From: a bacterium
GTDB taxonomy: Bacteria > Vulcanimicrobiota > Vulcanimicrobiia > Vulcanimicrobiales > Vulcanimicrobiaceae
Assembly: GCA_021790935.1 (NCBI GenBank)
Contig: JAJYFL010000015.1
Coordinates: 1 to 59,779, forward strand
DNA: 59,779 bases
Reading direction: 5' to 3'
In this document: piece after piece, positions 48,688-57,273 of the stretch
How positions within the stretch are numbered: position 1 is the first letter of the stretch
Layout of the letters: each line of letters starts with the position of its first letter
The notes under the pieces: generated by a model
Database searches by the model: none
What the model was told of the DNA's origin: nothing
Seen by the model: the letters and a program-made list of their open reading frames with translations, nothing else
Made by a program: the position numbers and the translations under genes

Positions 48688-49302
48688 ATGCCGAAATTCA
48701 CGCGGATCTACACGCGAACGGGCGACGACGGGACGACCGGTTTGGTCGGCGGTCAGCGCATAAAAAAGAGCAGCCTGCGCATCGAAACCTACGGGACGCT
48801 CGACGAAACCAGCGGAGCGATCGGCCTCGCGCGAACCGCGCTCCGGCCGCTGCTCGAAACGCACTCCCGGGCGCGGCGGCTCGACCGCTGGCTCTCCTGG
48901 GTGCAAGACGTGCTCTTCAATCTCGGCTCGGAGCTGGCTACGCCGGCCGAGAGCCGCCGCGATGGGATGCCCTTGGCCGGCGATCCGCAGGCTCGCGCCC
49001 TCGAACGCGCCATCGACGAAGCCCAGTCCGACCTGCAGCCTCTCGACCGTTTCATTCACCCGGGCGGTTCGTATCCGGGGGCGTTCCTGCACCTCGCTCG
49101 CGCCGTATGCCGTCGCGCCGAGCGTCTACTCGTGGCCCTGCGCGAAGAGGACGTCTCCGTATCGACCGGCGCGGTGCGCTGCGTCAACCGCCTCTCCGAC
49201 GCGCTCTTCGTATGGTCGCGCTGGATCAACGCCGAACTGGACGAGCCCGAGCACGCCTGGAATCCGTCTACTCAGCCGCCGGAACCAATCTCCCCGTCTT
49301 GA
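48688..49302 (+). CDS. Cob(I)alamin adenosyltransferase, PduO type
   Basis: 204 aa. Makes adenosylcobalamin from ATP and cob(I)alamin. N-terminal FTRIYTRTGDDGTTGLVGGQR, YGTLDETSGAIGLART, and C-terminal FIHPGGSYPGAFLHLARAVC then RCVNRLSDALFVWSRWIN are signatures. ATG 48688 chosen for family fit. Divergent from proS; its 3' end overlaps the convergent NUDIX gene by 35 bp. Confidence 0.95.
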   Translation: MPKFTRIYTRTGDDGTTGLVGGQRIKKSSLRIETYGTLDETSGAIGLARTALRPLLETHSRARRLDRWLSWVQDVLFNLGSELATPAESRRDGMPLAGDPQARALERAIDEAQSDLQPLDRFIHPGGSYPGAFLHLARAVCRRAERLLVALREEDVSVSTGAVRCVNRLSDALFVWSRWINAELDEPEHAWNPSTQPPEPISPS

Positions 49303-49825
49303 GCGCGTAGCGCAAGAGCGCGGCAACGGTAACCGCGTCGTTGATCTGTCCCGAGGCGGCTGCCGCGAAGGCGACGGCTTCAGGGACGCGGACCAGTTCG
49401 ATGCTCTCGACCGGTTCGAACTCCGTCTCCACGTGTTCGATGCCGCGCGCCACGAAGAGTTCGACTGGCGAGTTCATGATCGATGGAATCTCGTAGAGCC
49501 GCCCCAACGGCTCCCACTCGGCTGCAACGACGCCGAGCTCCTCGCGCACCTCGCGCCGGGCGCAATCGAGGGCGCTCTCCCCGGGCTCGGCCCCGCCCTT
49601 GACGACCTCGAGTATCTGGGCCTGCGCTCCAAAGCGCGCTTGGCGCGCGAATAGAAGGTCGCCGCCATCGGCGACGAGGACCGCCGACGCCGCGGGCGTC
49701 ACGATCAGGGCGTGCTCGCCCGGCCTCCCCGTAGGATGAACGATCTGGTGAATCTCGATGGCCAGCCATGCGTTGCGGTAGATCTCGCGGCTTCCGCTTC
49801 GCTGATACGCTTTCATCGTCGCCAT
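49268..49825 (-). CDS. NUDIX hydrolase, ADP-ribose pyrophosphatase-like
   Basis: 185 aa from ATG 49825 (49816 also possible). The NUDIX box GGAEPGESALDCARREVREE followed by LGV is complete. Preceding ALIVTPAASAVLVADGGDLL and the following WEPLGRLYEIPSIMNSPVEL fit the ADP-ribose/sugar-nucleotide group. Longer upstream frames would overlap the divergent permease gene. Confidence 0.9.
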   Translation of the reverse strand: MATMKAYQRSGSREIYRNAWLAIEIHQIVHPTGRPGEHALIVTPAASAVLVADGGDLLFARQARFGAQAQILEVVKGGAEPGESALDCARREVREELGVVAAEWEPLGRLYEIPSIMNSPVELFVARGIEHVETEFEPVESIELVRVPEAVAFAAAASGQINDAVTVAALLRYALKTGRLVPAAE

Positions 49826-49871
49826 ACTTTCGAGGTAGGGCGCGGGATGTTCTGCTGCGAACCCGAGGCGC

Positions 49872-51389
49872 ATGTCGTTCGCCTCCCGCCTATTCGCCAC
49901 CACGAACGTCGATAATCTTCGAAAACTTTCCAAACAGAAGATCCTACGCCGAGCGCTAACGGCCAAAGACCTCATCGCCATAGGGCTCGGGACGATGATC
50001 GGCGGCGGCATCTTCACGACCATCGGCACCGGCGTCAAAGGTGCCGGTCCCGCCGTCATCGTCTCCTACCTCCTGGCGGGCCTCACCTCGTTCTTCGCCG
50101 CGCTGTGCTATGCCGAGCTCGGCGCGATGGTGCCGATCGCCGGCAGTGCGTACACCTACGCCTATGCGACCCTCGGCAAACTCTTCGCTTGGATCATCGG
50201 GTTCGCGCTCATCTTCGAATACGGCATCAGCGCCGCTCCCGTGGCGCAGCAGTTCTCCGCCGCCATTCAGGATGTATTCAAGACGATCGGGATCGCGCTG
50301 CCCGCGTGGGCGCAGCAATCGAATCTCGTCGTGCACGGCCCGTGGTGGCAACTGGGCAGTTGGGATCTGCCGCACTCGCAGTTCGACGTGGTCGGGGCGC
50401 TCTTCGTACTCGGGCTCTCCGTGCTGCTCTCGATCGGAATACGCGAGTCGGCCACGACCAATAACATCTTCGTCGTGCTCAAGATCTCGGCGCTCGTCGT
50501 CTTCGTCATCGCCGGCATGTGGCTCTTCCACGCAGCGAACCTGCACGATTTCAACCCTTTCGGCTGGGGAACGCTGCGGCCGTTCGGCGGCACGGTCGAA
50601 TCCTCACAGCCGTACGGCATCATCCCGATCAGCGCGTACGTCTTCTTCAGCTACATCGGTTTCGATACCGCGACGACGACCGCCGAGGAGTGCAAGAACC
50701 CCCAGCGCGACATCCCAATGGGCGTCATCGGCGCGCTCGCCATCGGTACCGTTATCTATTGCGCGACCGCGATCGTGCTGGTCGGCACGGTCCCCTGGAA
50801 GCACGTGCCGATCAAGAACCCGCTCGTTTACGCGCTGGCGCCGCTCCATATGCCCCTGCTGAACTGGATCATCACGATGGGCGTCTTGGCCGGCACGACG
50901 AGCGTCGCGCTCGCCTCGCTGCTCGGCCAGACGCGCATCTTCTACGTCATGGCCCGCGACAAGATGCTGCCGCCGGCCGTCGCGATCATCCATCCGCGTT
51001 TCAAGACCCCGATCCTAACGACGATGATCACCGGCGTGGTGGTCGCGGCGCTCACGCTCATCGTACCGCTGAACAATCTGCTGAACTTAGTGAATATCGG
51101 GACGCTGATCGCGTTCACCGTCGTCTGCGGGGGCGTCCTCGTCTTGCGCAAGCACAAGCCCGATCTGCCGCGAACCTTTCGCGTGCCTTTCGTGCCGCTC
51201 TTCCCGATTCTCGGCATCGTACTCTCGCTGTTTCTTGCCGTATTCGGTCTCTCTCGCGCGACATGGATCTGGTTCGCGCTGGCGCTCGTCGCAGGCCTGA
51301 TCTTCTTCTTCTCTTACGGTTTCCGAATGTCGAAGCCCGAAGAGATCGTGCCGGTCGACGAACCTGAGGGCATCGCGGAGTACATGTAG
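49872..51389 (+). CDS. APC family amino acid permease (cationic amino acid transporter type)
   Basis: 505 aa with twelve or more predicted helices. Begins RALTAKDLIAIGLGTMIGGG then IFTTIGTGV, the APC helix-1 motif; FFAALCYAELGAMVPIAGSA and VFFSYIGFDTATTTAEECKN then PQRDIP are conserved. Imports an amino acid with H+ or by exchange at the inner membrane; specificity unknown. Confidence 0.93.
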   Translation: MSFASRLFATTNVDNLRKLSKQKILRRALTAKDLIAIGLGTMIGGGIFTTIGTGVKGAGPAVIVSYLLAGLTSFFAALCYAELGAMVPIAGSAYTYAYATLGKLFAWIIGFALIFEYGISAAPVAQQFSAAIQDVFKTIGIALPAWAQQSNLVVHGPWWQLGSWDLPHSQFDVVGALFVLGLSVLLSIGIRESATTNNIFVVLKISALVVFVIAGMWLFHAANLHDFNPFGWGTLRPFGGTVESSQPYGIIPISAYVFFSYIGFDTATTTAEECKNPQRDIPMGVIGALAIGTVIYCATAIVLVGTVPWKHVPIKNPLVYALAPLHMPLLNWIITMGVLAGTTSVALASLLGQTRIFYVMARDKMLPPAVAIIHPRFKTPILTTMITGVVVAALTLIVPLNNLLNLVNIGTLIAFTVVCGGVLVLRKHKPDLPRTFRVPFVPLFPILGIVLSLFLAVFGLSRATWIWFALALVAGLIFFFSYGFRMSKPEEIVPVDEPEGIAEYM

Positions 51390-51398
51390 GCAGGAGCG

Positions 51399-51866
51399 CT
51401 ACCGGGTGTGCGCGCCTCCGTCGACGACGCCCGGCACGATCACGTCGACGCGCGCGGTGCGAGCATCGTACGTCACGGCGACGCCGAAAGCTCGCTCGAA
51501 GGCCCTCAACCCGAACATGACGCGGCCCCGCACGAGGAAGGGCGCATGCGCAAGCGTCATCGGCATGCGGTCGAGCGTCGCGCGCCGATTGCCGATCTTC
51601 AAGCGCAGCGTACGATCGCCGCGCACTACGACGACCGCGTCCTTCTTTTGGTCGTAGCGAATCTGCGCGCCGAGCGCATCGCCGAGCGCTCGCAGCGGAA
51701 CGAAGACCCGGTTCGAGACGGTCGTGACCGGCGGGACGTCGCTCTGCAGCCGCCGGCCGTCGACGCGTACGACCACCGGGCGCGAGGTCGACAGCAGGAC
51801 CGAAGCCCCGAGCGCGGCCACTCCCGTCAGCGCCAGCATGCCCCATGAGGGGCGCCGGTAGGTCAC
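51399..51866 (-). CDS. Secreted single stalk-domain protein (copper amine oxidase N-terminal-like)
   Basis: 155 aa. A signal anchor (WGMLALTGVAALGASVLLS) is followed by one copper amine oxidase N-terminal-like domain: VRVDGRRLQSDVPPVTTVSN, RVFVPLRALGDALGAQIRYD, VVVVRGDRTLRLKIGNR, and VMFGLRAFERAFGVAVTYD. Resembles the N-terminal domain of the 4358-5899 protein. Probably an envelope binding or scaffold module. 15 nt after the ispG stop. Confidence 0.82.
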   Translation of the reverse strand: MTYRRPSWGMLALTGVAALGASVLLSTSRPVVVRVDGRRLQSDVPPVTTVSNRVFVPLRALGDALGAQIRYDQKKDAVVVVRGDRTLRLKIGNRRATLDRMPMTLAHAPFLVRGRVMFGLRAFERAFGVAVTYDARTARVDVIVPGVVDGGAHTR

Positions 51867-51881
51867 CCGTCCGTTGACCCG

Positions 51882-53012
51882 TTAACGCGGTTCGGCGTAG
51901 TCCGGATACTTTTCGGCAATGACGCGTTCGATCTCGAGGCGCAGGGCATCCAGCAACTCCGCCTCCGGGAAGGTGCCGACCAACTCGCCCGCACGATAGA
52001 TGGCGCCCTTGCCTTTACCACCGGCAACGCCGACATCGGCCATCTTCGATTCGCCCGGCCCGTTCACGACGCACCCCATCACGGCGACCTTCACCGGCGC
52101 CGTGTACTCCTTCGCGATCGCTTCGACGCTGCGGCCGAGCTCGAGCACGCTGATCTCCGCCCTTCCGCACGACGGGCATGCGGTGATCTCAAAGCCCTTT
52201 TCGCGCAAGCCGAGCGATTTGAGGATCGCCCAGCAGACGGGAACCTCTTCGACCGGATCGGCGGCGAGCGAGACGCGGATCGTATCGCCGATGCCTTCGA
52301 AGAGCAGGATCCCGAGGCCAATCGACGATTTCACCGTGCCGTCCCGCAGGAGGCCGGCCTCGGTGATGCCCAGGTGAAGCGCGTACGGCGTCTTGCGCTC
52401 GCGCAGGCGCCGGTCCATGAGACGGTAGGCCTCGACGGTCGCGATCACCTCATGTGCCTTGAGCGAGATCACGATATCGGTGTGTCCGAGCTCTTCCAGA
52501 ATCGTGACGTGCCGCAGAGCGGATTCGACCATCGCGGCGGCGGTATGGCCGAGCGTCTTCTCGAGATCGGGTGCGAGCGAACCCATGTTTACGCCGATGC
52601 GGATCGGGATTCCGCGCGCCTTCGCCGCCTCGACCACTTCCTTCGTTTTCGCGTAGTCGCGGATGTTGCCGGGGTTCAAGCGCAGCTTCGCGACGCCGGC
52701 ATCGATCGCGGCCAGCGCCATGCGGTGATCGAAGTGGATGTCGGCGACCACCGGGACGGGCGACCGGTGTACGATCGCGGGCAGTCCGGCTGCGTCGGGC
52801 GCGTCCTTGACCGTCACGCGAACGATCTCGCAGCCCTCCATCGCGAGGGCGTAGATCTGCTCGAGCGTCTTCTCGGCATCGGCCGTATCGGTCGTCGTCA
52901 TCGACTGCACGGCCACCGGATGATCGCCGCCGATCCACACGCTCTTCGCATCGGCTTTACCGGTTTTGTTTTGCAGAAAGACCGGTTTACTGCTGCGCCG
53001 CAAACGGATCAC
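51882..53012 (-). CDS. ispG: 4-hydroxy-3-methylbut-2-en-1-yl diphosphate synthase (flavodoxin)
   Basis: 376 aa. Sixth MEP-pathway step, converting MEcPP to HMBPP. VAVQSMTTTDTADAEKTLEQ, RLNPGNIRDYAKTKE, and GVNMGSLAPDLEKTLGHT; the 4Fe-4S cysteines are in ACPSCGRAEIS and VMGCVVNGPGES. Follows rseP by 3 nt in the dxr-rseP-ispG run. Confidence 0.97.
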   Translation of the reverse strand: MIRLRRSSKPVFLQNKTGKADAKSVWIGGDHPVAVQSMTTTDTADAEKTLEQIYALAMEGCEIVRVTVKDAPDAAGLPAIVHRSPVPVVADIHFDHRMALAAIDAGVAKLRLNPGNIRDYAKTKEVVEAAKARGIPIRIGVNMGSLAPDLEKTLGHTAAAMVESALRHVTILEELGHTDIVISLKAHEVIATVEAYRLMDRRLRERKTPYALHLGITEAGLLRDGTVKSSIGLGILLFEGIGDTIRVSLAADPVEEVPVCWAILKSLGLREKGFEITACPSCGRAEISVLELGRSVEAIAKEYTAPVKVAVMGCVVNGPGESKMADVGVAGGKGKGAIYRAGELVGTFPEAELLDALRLEIERVIAEKYPDYAEPR

Positions 53013-53015
53013 GGG

Positions 53016-54146
53016 CTAAAACGGACCCTTCCCTTGGAAGATGCGCACGGCGTTGTAGAAGTTGATAACGAGCATAAGAGCGAGGAGCACGCCTAAGCCC
53101 GTGACGTGCACGAGCGCCTCCTTCTCCGGGTCGACGGGCTTCCCGCGGATGAGCTCGGCAACGATGAAGGCCCCTCGCCCGCCGTCGAGCGCCGGCAGCG
53201 GTAAGAGATTGAACAGGCCGAGCGCGAACGAGATGAGTGCCGCAAAATAGAGGTACGGCCCCCATCCGAAGTCCTGAATCGTAACGGCCGCCTGGCCCAT
53301 CCCGACGACGCCCGACACCTTGCCCGCGTAGACCTGCGGATGGCTGACGATCAGCGCGAGGCTCCCCACCGTGCCCTGCGCGATGGCCGCAAACTCCGAT
53401 GCAGTCGTCCGTACCGCTTCCACGAGACCGACGCGCGCGTACTCCGGAACCGGCGAGAACCCGATGCAGCCGAGATTGCTCTCGGGAGGCGGGCAATGCA
53501 CCGGGGTCACCGAGACGCTCGACGCTGCGCCGTTACGCACGTATGCGATATGCAGCGGCTTACCGTATGAAGCGTGGATGAGCCCGATGAGTTGGTCGCC
53601 GCCGTGAATCGCGGTGCCGTTCACCGCGACGATGCGGTCGCCGGTGCGCAGCCCCGCTTTTTGGGCCGGCATATTCGCCACCATGGGTCCGACCAGCGGC
53701 TGTAGTTTGTTGCTTTGGACGCCGAAGAAGATCGCGCCGAAAAACAGGATCGCCAGCGCCAGGATGAAGTTCGCCGCCGGACCGGCCGTTACGATTGCGA
53801 GGCGCTGCCACGGCGATTTCGCTTGAAAATTGTCGTCCGTCGGCGCACCCGCCGAGCGGAATTCACGTTGCTGTTCGGCCTCGCTGCTCTTGCCGTCCTC
53901 GCCCTGCATCTGGCAGTAGCCGCCCAGCGGGAGCGCGCGAACGGAATACAGCGTGTGGCTGCGAGGACTTCTCCAACCGACGATCTTCGGTCCCATTCCG
54001 AGCGCAAATTCGAGAACCCGAACGCGGTTGAGGCGCGCAACGAGGAAGTGCCCGTACTCGTGCAAGACGACGAGCACTGAGAGCACGACCACGAAGGTCA
54101 CGATCTTCTCGACTTGGTCGAGATTGATCAGCGCAAACACGGGCAT
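53016..54146 (-). CDS. rseP: Site-2 zinc metalloprotease RseP (M50)
   Basis: 376 aa membrane protease of regulated intramembrane proteolysis. HEYGH zinc motif in LVVLHEYGHFLVARLN, VGWRSPRSHTLYSVRALPLG, one PDZ domain (about 140-215; MPAQKAGLRTGDRIVAVNG), and the C-terminal LFNLLPLPALDGGRGAFIVAE. Located between dxr and ispG, the common gene order; starts directly at the dxr stop. Confidence 0.95.
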   Translation of the reverse strand: MPVFALINLDQVEKIVTFVVVLSVLVVLHEYGHFLVARLNRVRVLEFALGMGPKIVGWRSPRSHTLYSVRALPLGGYCQMQGEDGKSSEAEQQREFRSAGAPTDDNFQAKSPWQRLAIVTAGPAANFILALAILFFGAIFFGVQSNKLQPLVGPMVANMPAQKAGLRTGDRIVAVNGTAIHGGDQLIGLIHASYGKPLHIAYVRNGAASSVSVTPVHCPPPESNLGCIGFSPVPEYARVGLVEAVRTTASEFAAIAQGTVGSLALIVSHPQVYAGKVSGVVGMGQAAVTIQDFGWGPYLYFAALISFALGLFNLLPLPALDGGRGAFIVAELIRGKPVDPEKEALVHVTGLGVLLALMLVINFYNAVRIFQGKGPF

Positions 54147-55310
54147 CTATACCTCAATCCGGGAAGCAAGTTCCGCAGCAACTGCTGCGGCACGGTCGCG
54201 CGCCAGGCGGTCGGCCGCCAATACGGCACCCAATGATACCTCGGCCGGTTCCACTTCGTGCATGACGTTTTCGACCACGCGAGCGATCCGGCCGAAAGCG
54301 AGCTCCCCTCGTACGAACGCCTCCACGGCGATTTCGTTTGCGGCCGAGAGAATCGCCGGCATGGTGCCGCCCGCCGACAACGCCTCGTAGGCCAAGCGCA
54401 GGCAAGGGAATCGTTCGGGGTCCGCACGTTCGAAATCGTACCCAAGATGCGCCGTCTCGATGGAGCCGCCCATCGCCGCAAGGGGCTCGAGCGGCGCAGG
54501 CCCGGGCTCGATCAACCGTTCCGGGTAGGCGAGAGCATAGCCGATGGGCAAGCGCATATCCGGGGCCGCGAGTTGCACCTTCACGCTTCCGTCCGTGAAT
54601 ATCACGAGGCCGTGAACGATCGACTGCGGGTGCACCACGATCCGGATTCGATCCCCGGGTATCCCGAACAAGCGGCTCGCCTCGATGACCTCGAGGCCCT
54701 TGTTCATCATCGTCGCTGAGTCGACGGTGTTCTTGACGCCCATCCTCCACGTCGGATGCGCGAGCGCCGCCTCCAGGGTCGCTGCCTCCATCTCTTCCTT
54801 GCTCTGCAGCCGGAACGGCCCCCCGGAAGCCGTGAGAACGATCGCAGCGACGCACGCCGGGTCCTCGCCGACCAAGCATTGGAAGATCGCCGAATGTTCG
54901 CTGTCGACCGGCAGGATGCGCGAGCCGCTTCGCCGCGCCGCCGCCGTCATCAACTCTCCGGCCGCCACGATCAGTTCTTTGTTGGCCACCGCGATATCCG
55001 TGCCGCGTTCGAGCGCGGCAAAGACCGCCTCGAACGCCACGAATCCGTCGGTCGCGGCAAGCAGGACGTCGGGCGCGGAGCCGACCGCGACGCGCAGCAG
55101 CCCTACGGGTCCGTCGTCGGCGCAGGCCGTCACCGCGGGTGTAAACCGCTCGGTCTGCTCGCGTAGCCGCTCGACCCGGCGCCCTGCCGCCAGGCCGACG
55201 ACTTCGAAGCGCTCGGGGTGGCGCGCTATGACGTCGAGCGCCTGCGTGCCGATCGAACCGGTCGAGCCGAGGATCGCCACGCGCCTACGCATCGCCGCCC
55301 TCATTCCCAC
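54147..55310 (-). CDS. dxr: 1-deoxy-D-xylulose 5-phosphate reductoisomerase
   Basis: 387 aa from GTG 55310 (GAGGG upstream; ATGs 6 or 18 nt later are alternatives). Second MEP step, NADPH-dependent. RVAILGSTGSIGTQALDVIA, IAVANKELIVAAGELM, LPVDSEHSAIFQCLVGED, LTASGGPFR, and HPTWRMGVKNTVDSATMMNK are signatures. Adjacent to cdsA with 6 nt between. Confidence 0.97.
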   Translation of the reverse strand: MGMRAAMRRRVAILGSTGSIGTQALDVIARHPERFEVVGLAAGRRVERLREQTERFTPAVTACADDGPVGLLRVAVGSAPDVLLAATDGFVAFEAVFAALERGTDIAVANKELIVAAGELMTAAARRSGSRILPVDSEHSAIFQCLVGEDPACVAAIVLTASGGPFRLQSKEEMEAATLEAALAHPTWRMGVKNTVDSATMMNKGLEVIEASRLFGIPGDRIRIVVHPQSIVHGLVIFTDGSVKVQLAAPDMRLPIGYALAYPERLIEPGPAPLEPLAAMGGSIETAHLGYDFERADPERFPCLRLAYEALSAGGTMPAILSAANEIAVEAFVRGELAFGRIARVVENVMHEVEPAEVSLGAVLAADRLARDRAAAVAAELASRIEV

Positions 55311-55316
55311 GAGCCC

Positions 55317-56186
55317 TCACCCCGGATACAAGAAGCCTAAGATATGCAGCGCTGCAAAGAACGCCATGCCGCCGAACAAGTATGAATCGAACCGGTCCAG
55401 GACTCCGCCGTGGCCGACGATTGCCGAGCCGGCATCCTTCACGCCGGCGTCGCGTTTGAACGCGGATTCCACCAGGTCGCCGGCTTGGGCCGCGAGGCAC
55501 GTAAAGGCGCCCAGGCTCGCTCCCTGCCACCACGCCATGTGCAGAAAAGGCGTAATCGCAAGCCCGGCACCGGCTGCGGTAACGATGACGAGCGCGCCGA
55601 GGCTGCCCTCGACCGTCTTCTTCGGCGATACGCGGGTCAAGCGATGGCGCCCGAATAGCGAGCCGACAATCATCGCCGAGGTATCCGTGAGAGCGATCAG
55701 GACGATGGCGTAAAGGGCCCAGTAGAGCCCCGAATACGGTACTTCGCGAATGTAGACGAAGTACGTCAAGAGTTTCCCGATGTAGAGCACCGAGAGCAGC
55801 GTGTAGGCCGTGCGGGCAAAGTACCCCTTCTGATCGCCGTACATCCCAAGCCAGAAGGCGGCGAAGACGATGGCCGCGAGCAGCACCCCCTCCCACTTCT
55901 GCAGCATGTGGAAGACCGCCAGCGAGATATATCCAAAGACGCCGGCCATCGCCACCGGATACTGCAGAGGCTGCCCTTTGATCTCGCAGAGTTTCGCGAG
56001 CTCGTAGAGGCTGGCTAAGCCAACCACCATGATGGCAAGGTAGAACAGCCACGGCACGAAGACGGTCCCAAGCCCAACCACGGCCAGCAACACGCCGGCG
56101 AGGATGCGGCGCACCGCGATCAAACGAGCCGGCGAGCTCGGTGAGGAGGCCGCGGGGCTTGCGGTCACGCTCCCCCGAAGCGCCAC
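55317..56186 (-). CDS. cdsA: Phosphatidate cytidylyltransferase
   Basis: 289 aa, GTG start with AAGGGCGG upstream; about eight membrane helices. Makes CDP-diacylglycerol. The signature SAFKRDAGVKDAGSAIVGHG followed by GVLDRFDS is intact; VSPKKTVEGSLGALV is also typical. The uppS gene that usually precedes cdsA is not present; a 75-codon frame and a MITE lie upstream instead. Confidence 0.95.
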   Translation of the reverse strand: MALRGSVTASPAASSPSSPARLIAVRRILAGVLLAVVGLGTVFVPWLFYLAIMVVGLASLYELAKLCEIKGQPLQYPVAMAGVFGYISLAVFHMLQKWEGVLLAAIVFAAFWLGMYGDQKGYFARTAYTLLSVLYIGKLLTYFVYIREVPYSGLYWALYAIVLIALTDTSAMIVGSLFGRHRLTRVSPKKTVEGSLGALVIVTAAGAGLAITPFLHMAWWQGASLGAFTCLAAQAGDLVESAFKRDAGVKDAGSAIVGHGGVLDRFDSYLFGGMAFFAALHILGFLYPG

Positions 56187-56265
56187 TGCCGCCCTTGAAA
56201 ATCCATCAATGCACGTCCGCCATCAACAACTCCGTATAGGCCACCCCCGGTAGAGCGGGAAGTTC

Positions 56266-56279
56266 GAGAGGCGCCTCTC
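56266..56279. promoter_or_regulatory. Perfect palindrome upstream of cdsA
   Basis: GAGAGGCGCCTCTC, 14-bp perfect dyad 80 nt upstream of cdsA and 29 nt after the small ORF. Candidate operator or processing site. Confidence 0.3.
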
Positions 56280-56307
56280 TCCGCCTGGTGGGGCGAGCAC
56301 GCGCGGT

Positions 56308-56535
56308 TCAATCGTACCGTTCGTACGACTCGTACCCGCAGACCAGCCCGACCACCTCTTCCTCGCCGCCGTCGGGCGAGCGCTGCAGGCTCGTCGCTGC
56401 ACGCAGGACGCGCAGGGAACCAAGCCCCACCCACGCGCCGACCGGTGCGAGTACCGAAAACCGCACGCAACGCCCGGCAAGAATCCGGCGAGCTTGCGTC
56501 TCCGGCAGGAGCACCAGATCGGCGGCGGCCGGCAC
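56308..56535 (-). CDS. Small protein between frr and cdsA (75 aa), unknown
   Basis: GTG at 56533-56535 directly abuts MITE copy 2; a GTG inside the MITE would add 8 residues (MLNSDSLL). The peptide has PAAADLVLLPETQARRILAG, PVGAWVGLGSLRVLRAATSL, and ends GLVCGYESYERYD. It looks like a real compact soluble domain, faintly like ASCH-type folds, but no family is assigned. Without the MITE, the GTG would overlap the frr stop (TAGTG) with GGAGG just upstream, so the two genes were probably coupled. Confidence 0.55.
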   Translation of the reverse strand: MPAAADLVLLPETQARRILAGRCVRFSVLAPVGAWVGLGSLRVLRAATSLQRSPDGGEEEVVGLVCGYESYERYD

Positions 56536-56702
56536 TAGGAGGCTGTCGGAGTTAAGCACGTTTTCATCTTTGGGCCGCCTCTTGTCCGAATACTTCGTTG
56601 CTCATCAGTCACGAAGCTACGGCTTCGCTCCTTCTTCGCGCCTCGTCTCCGAACAAGATTCGGCGCCAAATCCGAAAACGGCTCAACTCCGACAGCCTCC
56701 TA
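56536..56702 (+). mobile_element. MITE-like element, copy 2 (frr 3' end)
   Basis: 167 bp from TA to TA, reverse complement of the element at 46969-47135. Terminal inverted repeats TAGGAGGCTGTCGGAGTT at both ends. The last three bases (CTA on plus) are the complement of the frr TAG stop. Confidence 0.88.
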
Positions 56703-57257
56703 TACCTCCATGATCTCTTTCTCTTTGGAGGCGACGATCTGGTCGATCTCCTTCACGTACCGGTCGGTGAGCTTCTGCAACTGCTCCTGTAGGCGCTTGC
56801 CGTCGTCTTCGGTGATGCGATGGTCTTTGAGCTGCGCTTTCAGATCATCGTGCGCTTTATGGCGCACGTTGCGAACGGCGATGCGGCCGTCTTCGGCTTT
56901 CTTCTTCACGACTTTGACGAGATCTCTGCGACGCTCCTCGCTAAGCGGCGGGATACCGAGGCGGATGGCGTTGCCGTCCACGTTCGGCGTCAGGCCGAGA
57001 TCGCTTTTCTCGATGGCCTTCTTGATATCGCCCACCGTATTGCGATCGAACGCGGCGATAACCAGCGTGCGAGGGTCGGGCGTGCTCACGCTCGCGATCT
57101 GCTTGAGCGGGACGGCTGCGCCGTACGCTTCGACGTGGAGACGATCGAGCAGCGCCGGGGTGGCGCGCCCCGTACGTATCGAGGAGAACTCGGCGCGCGT
57201 CGCCTCGACGCATTTGAGCATCTTGCTATCGGCATCTTTGAGTGCGGTATCGGGCAT
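56700..57257 (-). CDS. frr: Ribosome recycling factor
   Basis: 185 aa. Releases ribosomes after termination with EF-G. KMLKCVEATRAEFSSIRTGR, the VEAYGAAVPLKQIASVSTPD segment, and IPPLSEERRRDLVKVVKKKA are conserved; it ends KEKEIMEV, the normal C-terminus. Start ATG 57255-57257. The stop TAG is completed by the MITE's first base. Confidence 0.97.
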   Translation of the reverse strand: MPDTALKDADSKMLKCVEATRAEFSSIRTGRATPALLDRLHVEAYGAAVPLKQIASVSTPDPRTLVIAAFDRNTVGDIKKAIEKSDLGLTPNVDGNAIRLGIPPLSEERRRDLVKVVKKKAEDGRIAVRNVRHKAHDDLKAQLKDHRITEDDGKRLQEQLQKLTDRYVKEIDQIVASKEKEIMEV

Positions 57258-57273
57258 CGATTTTCTCCAAGCG

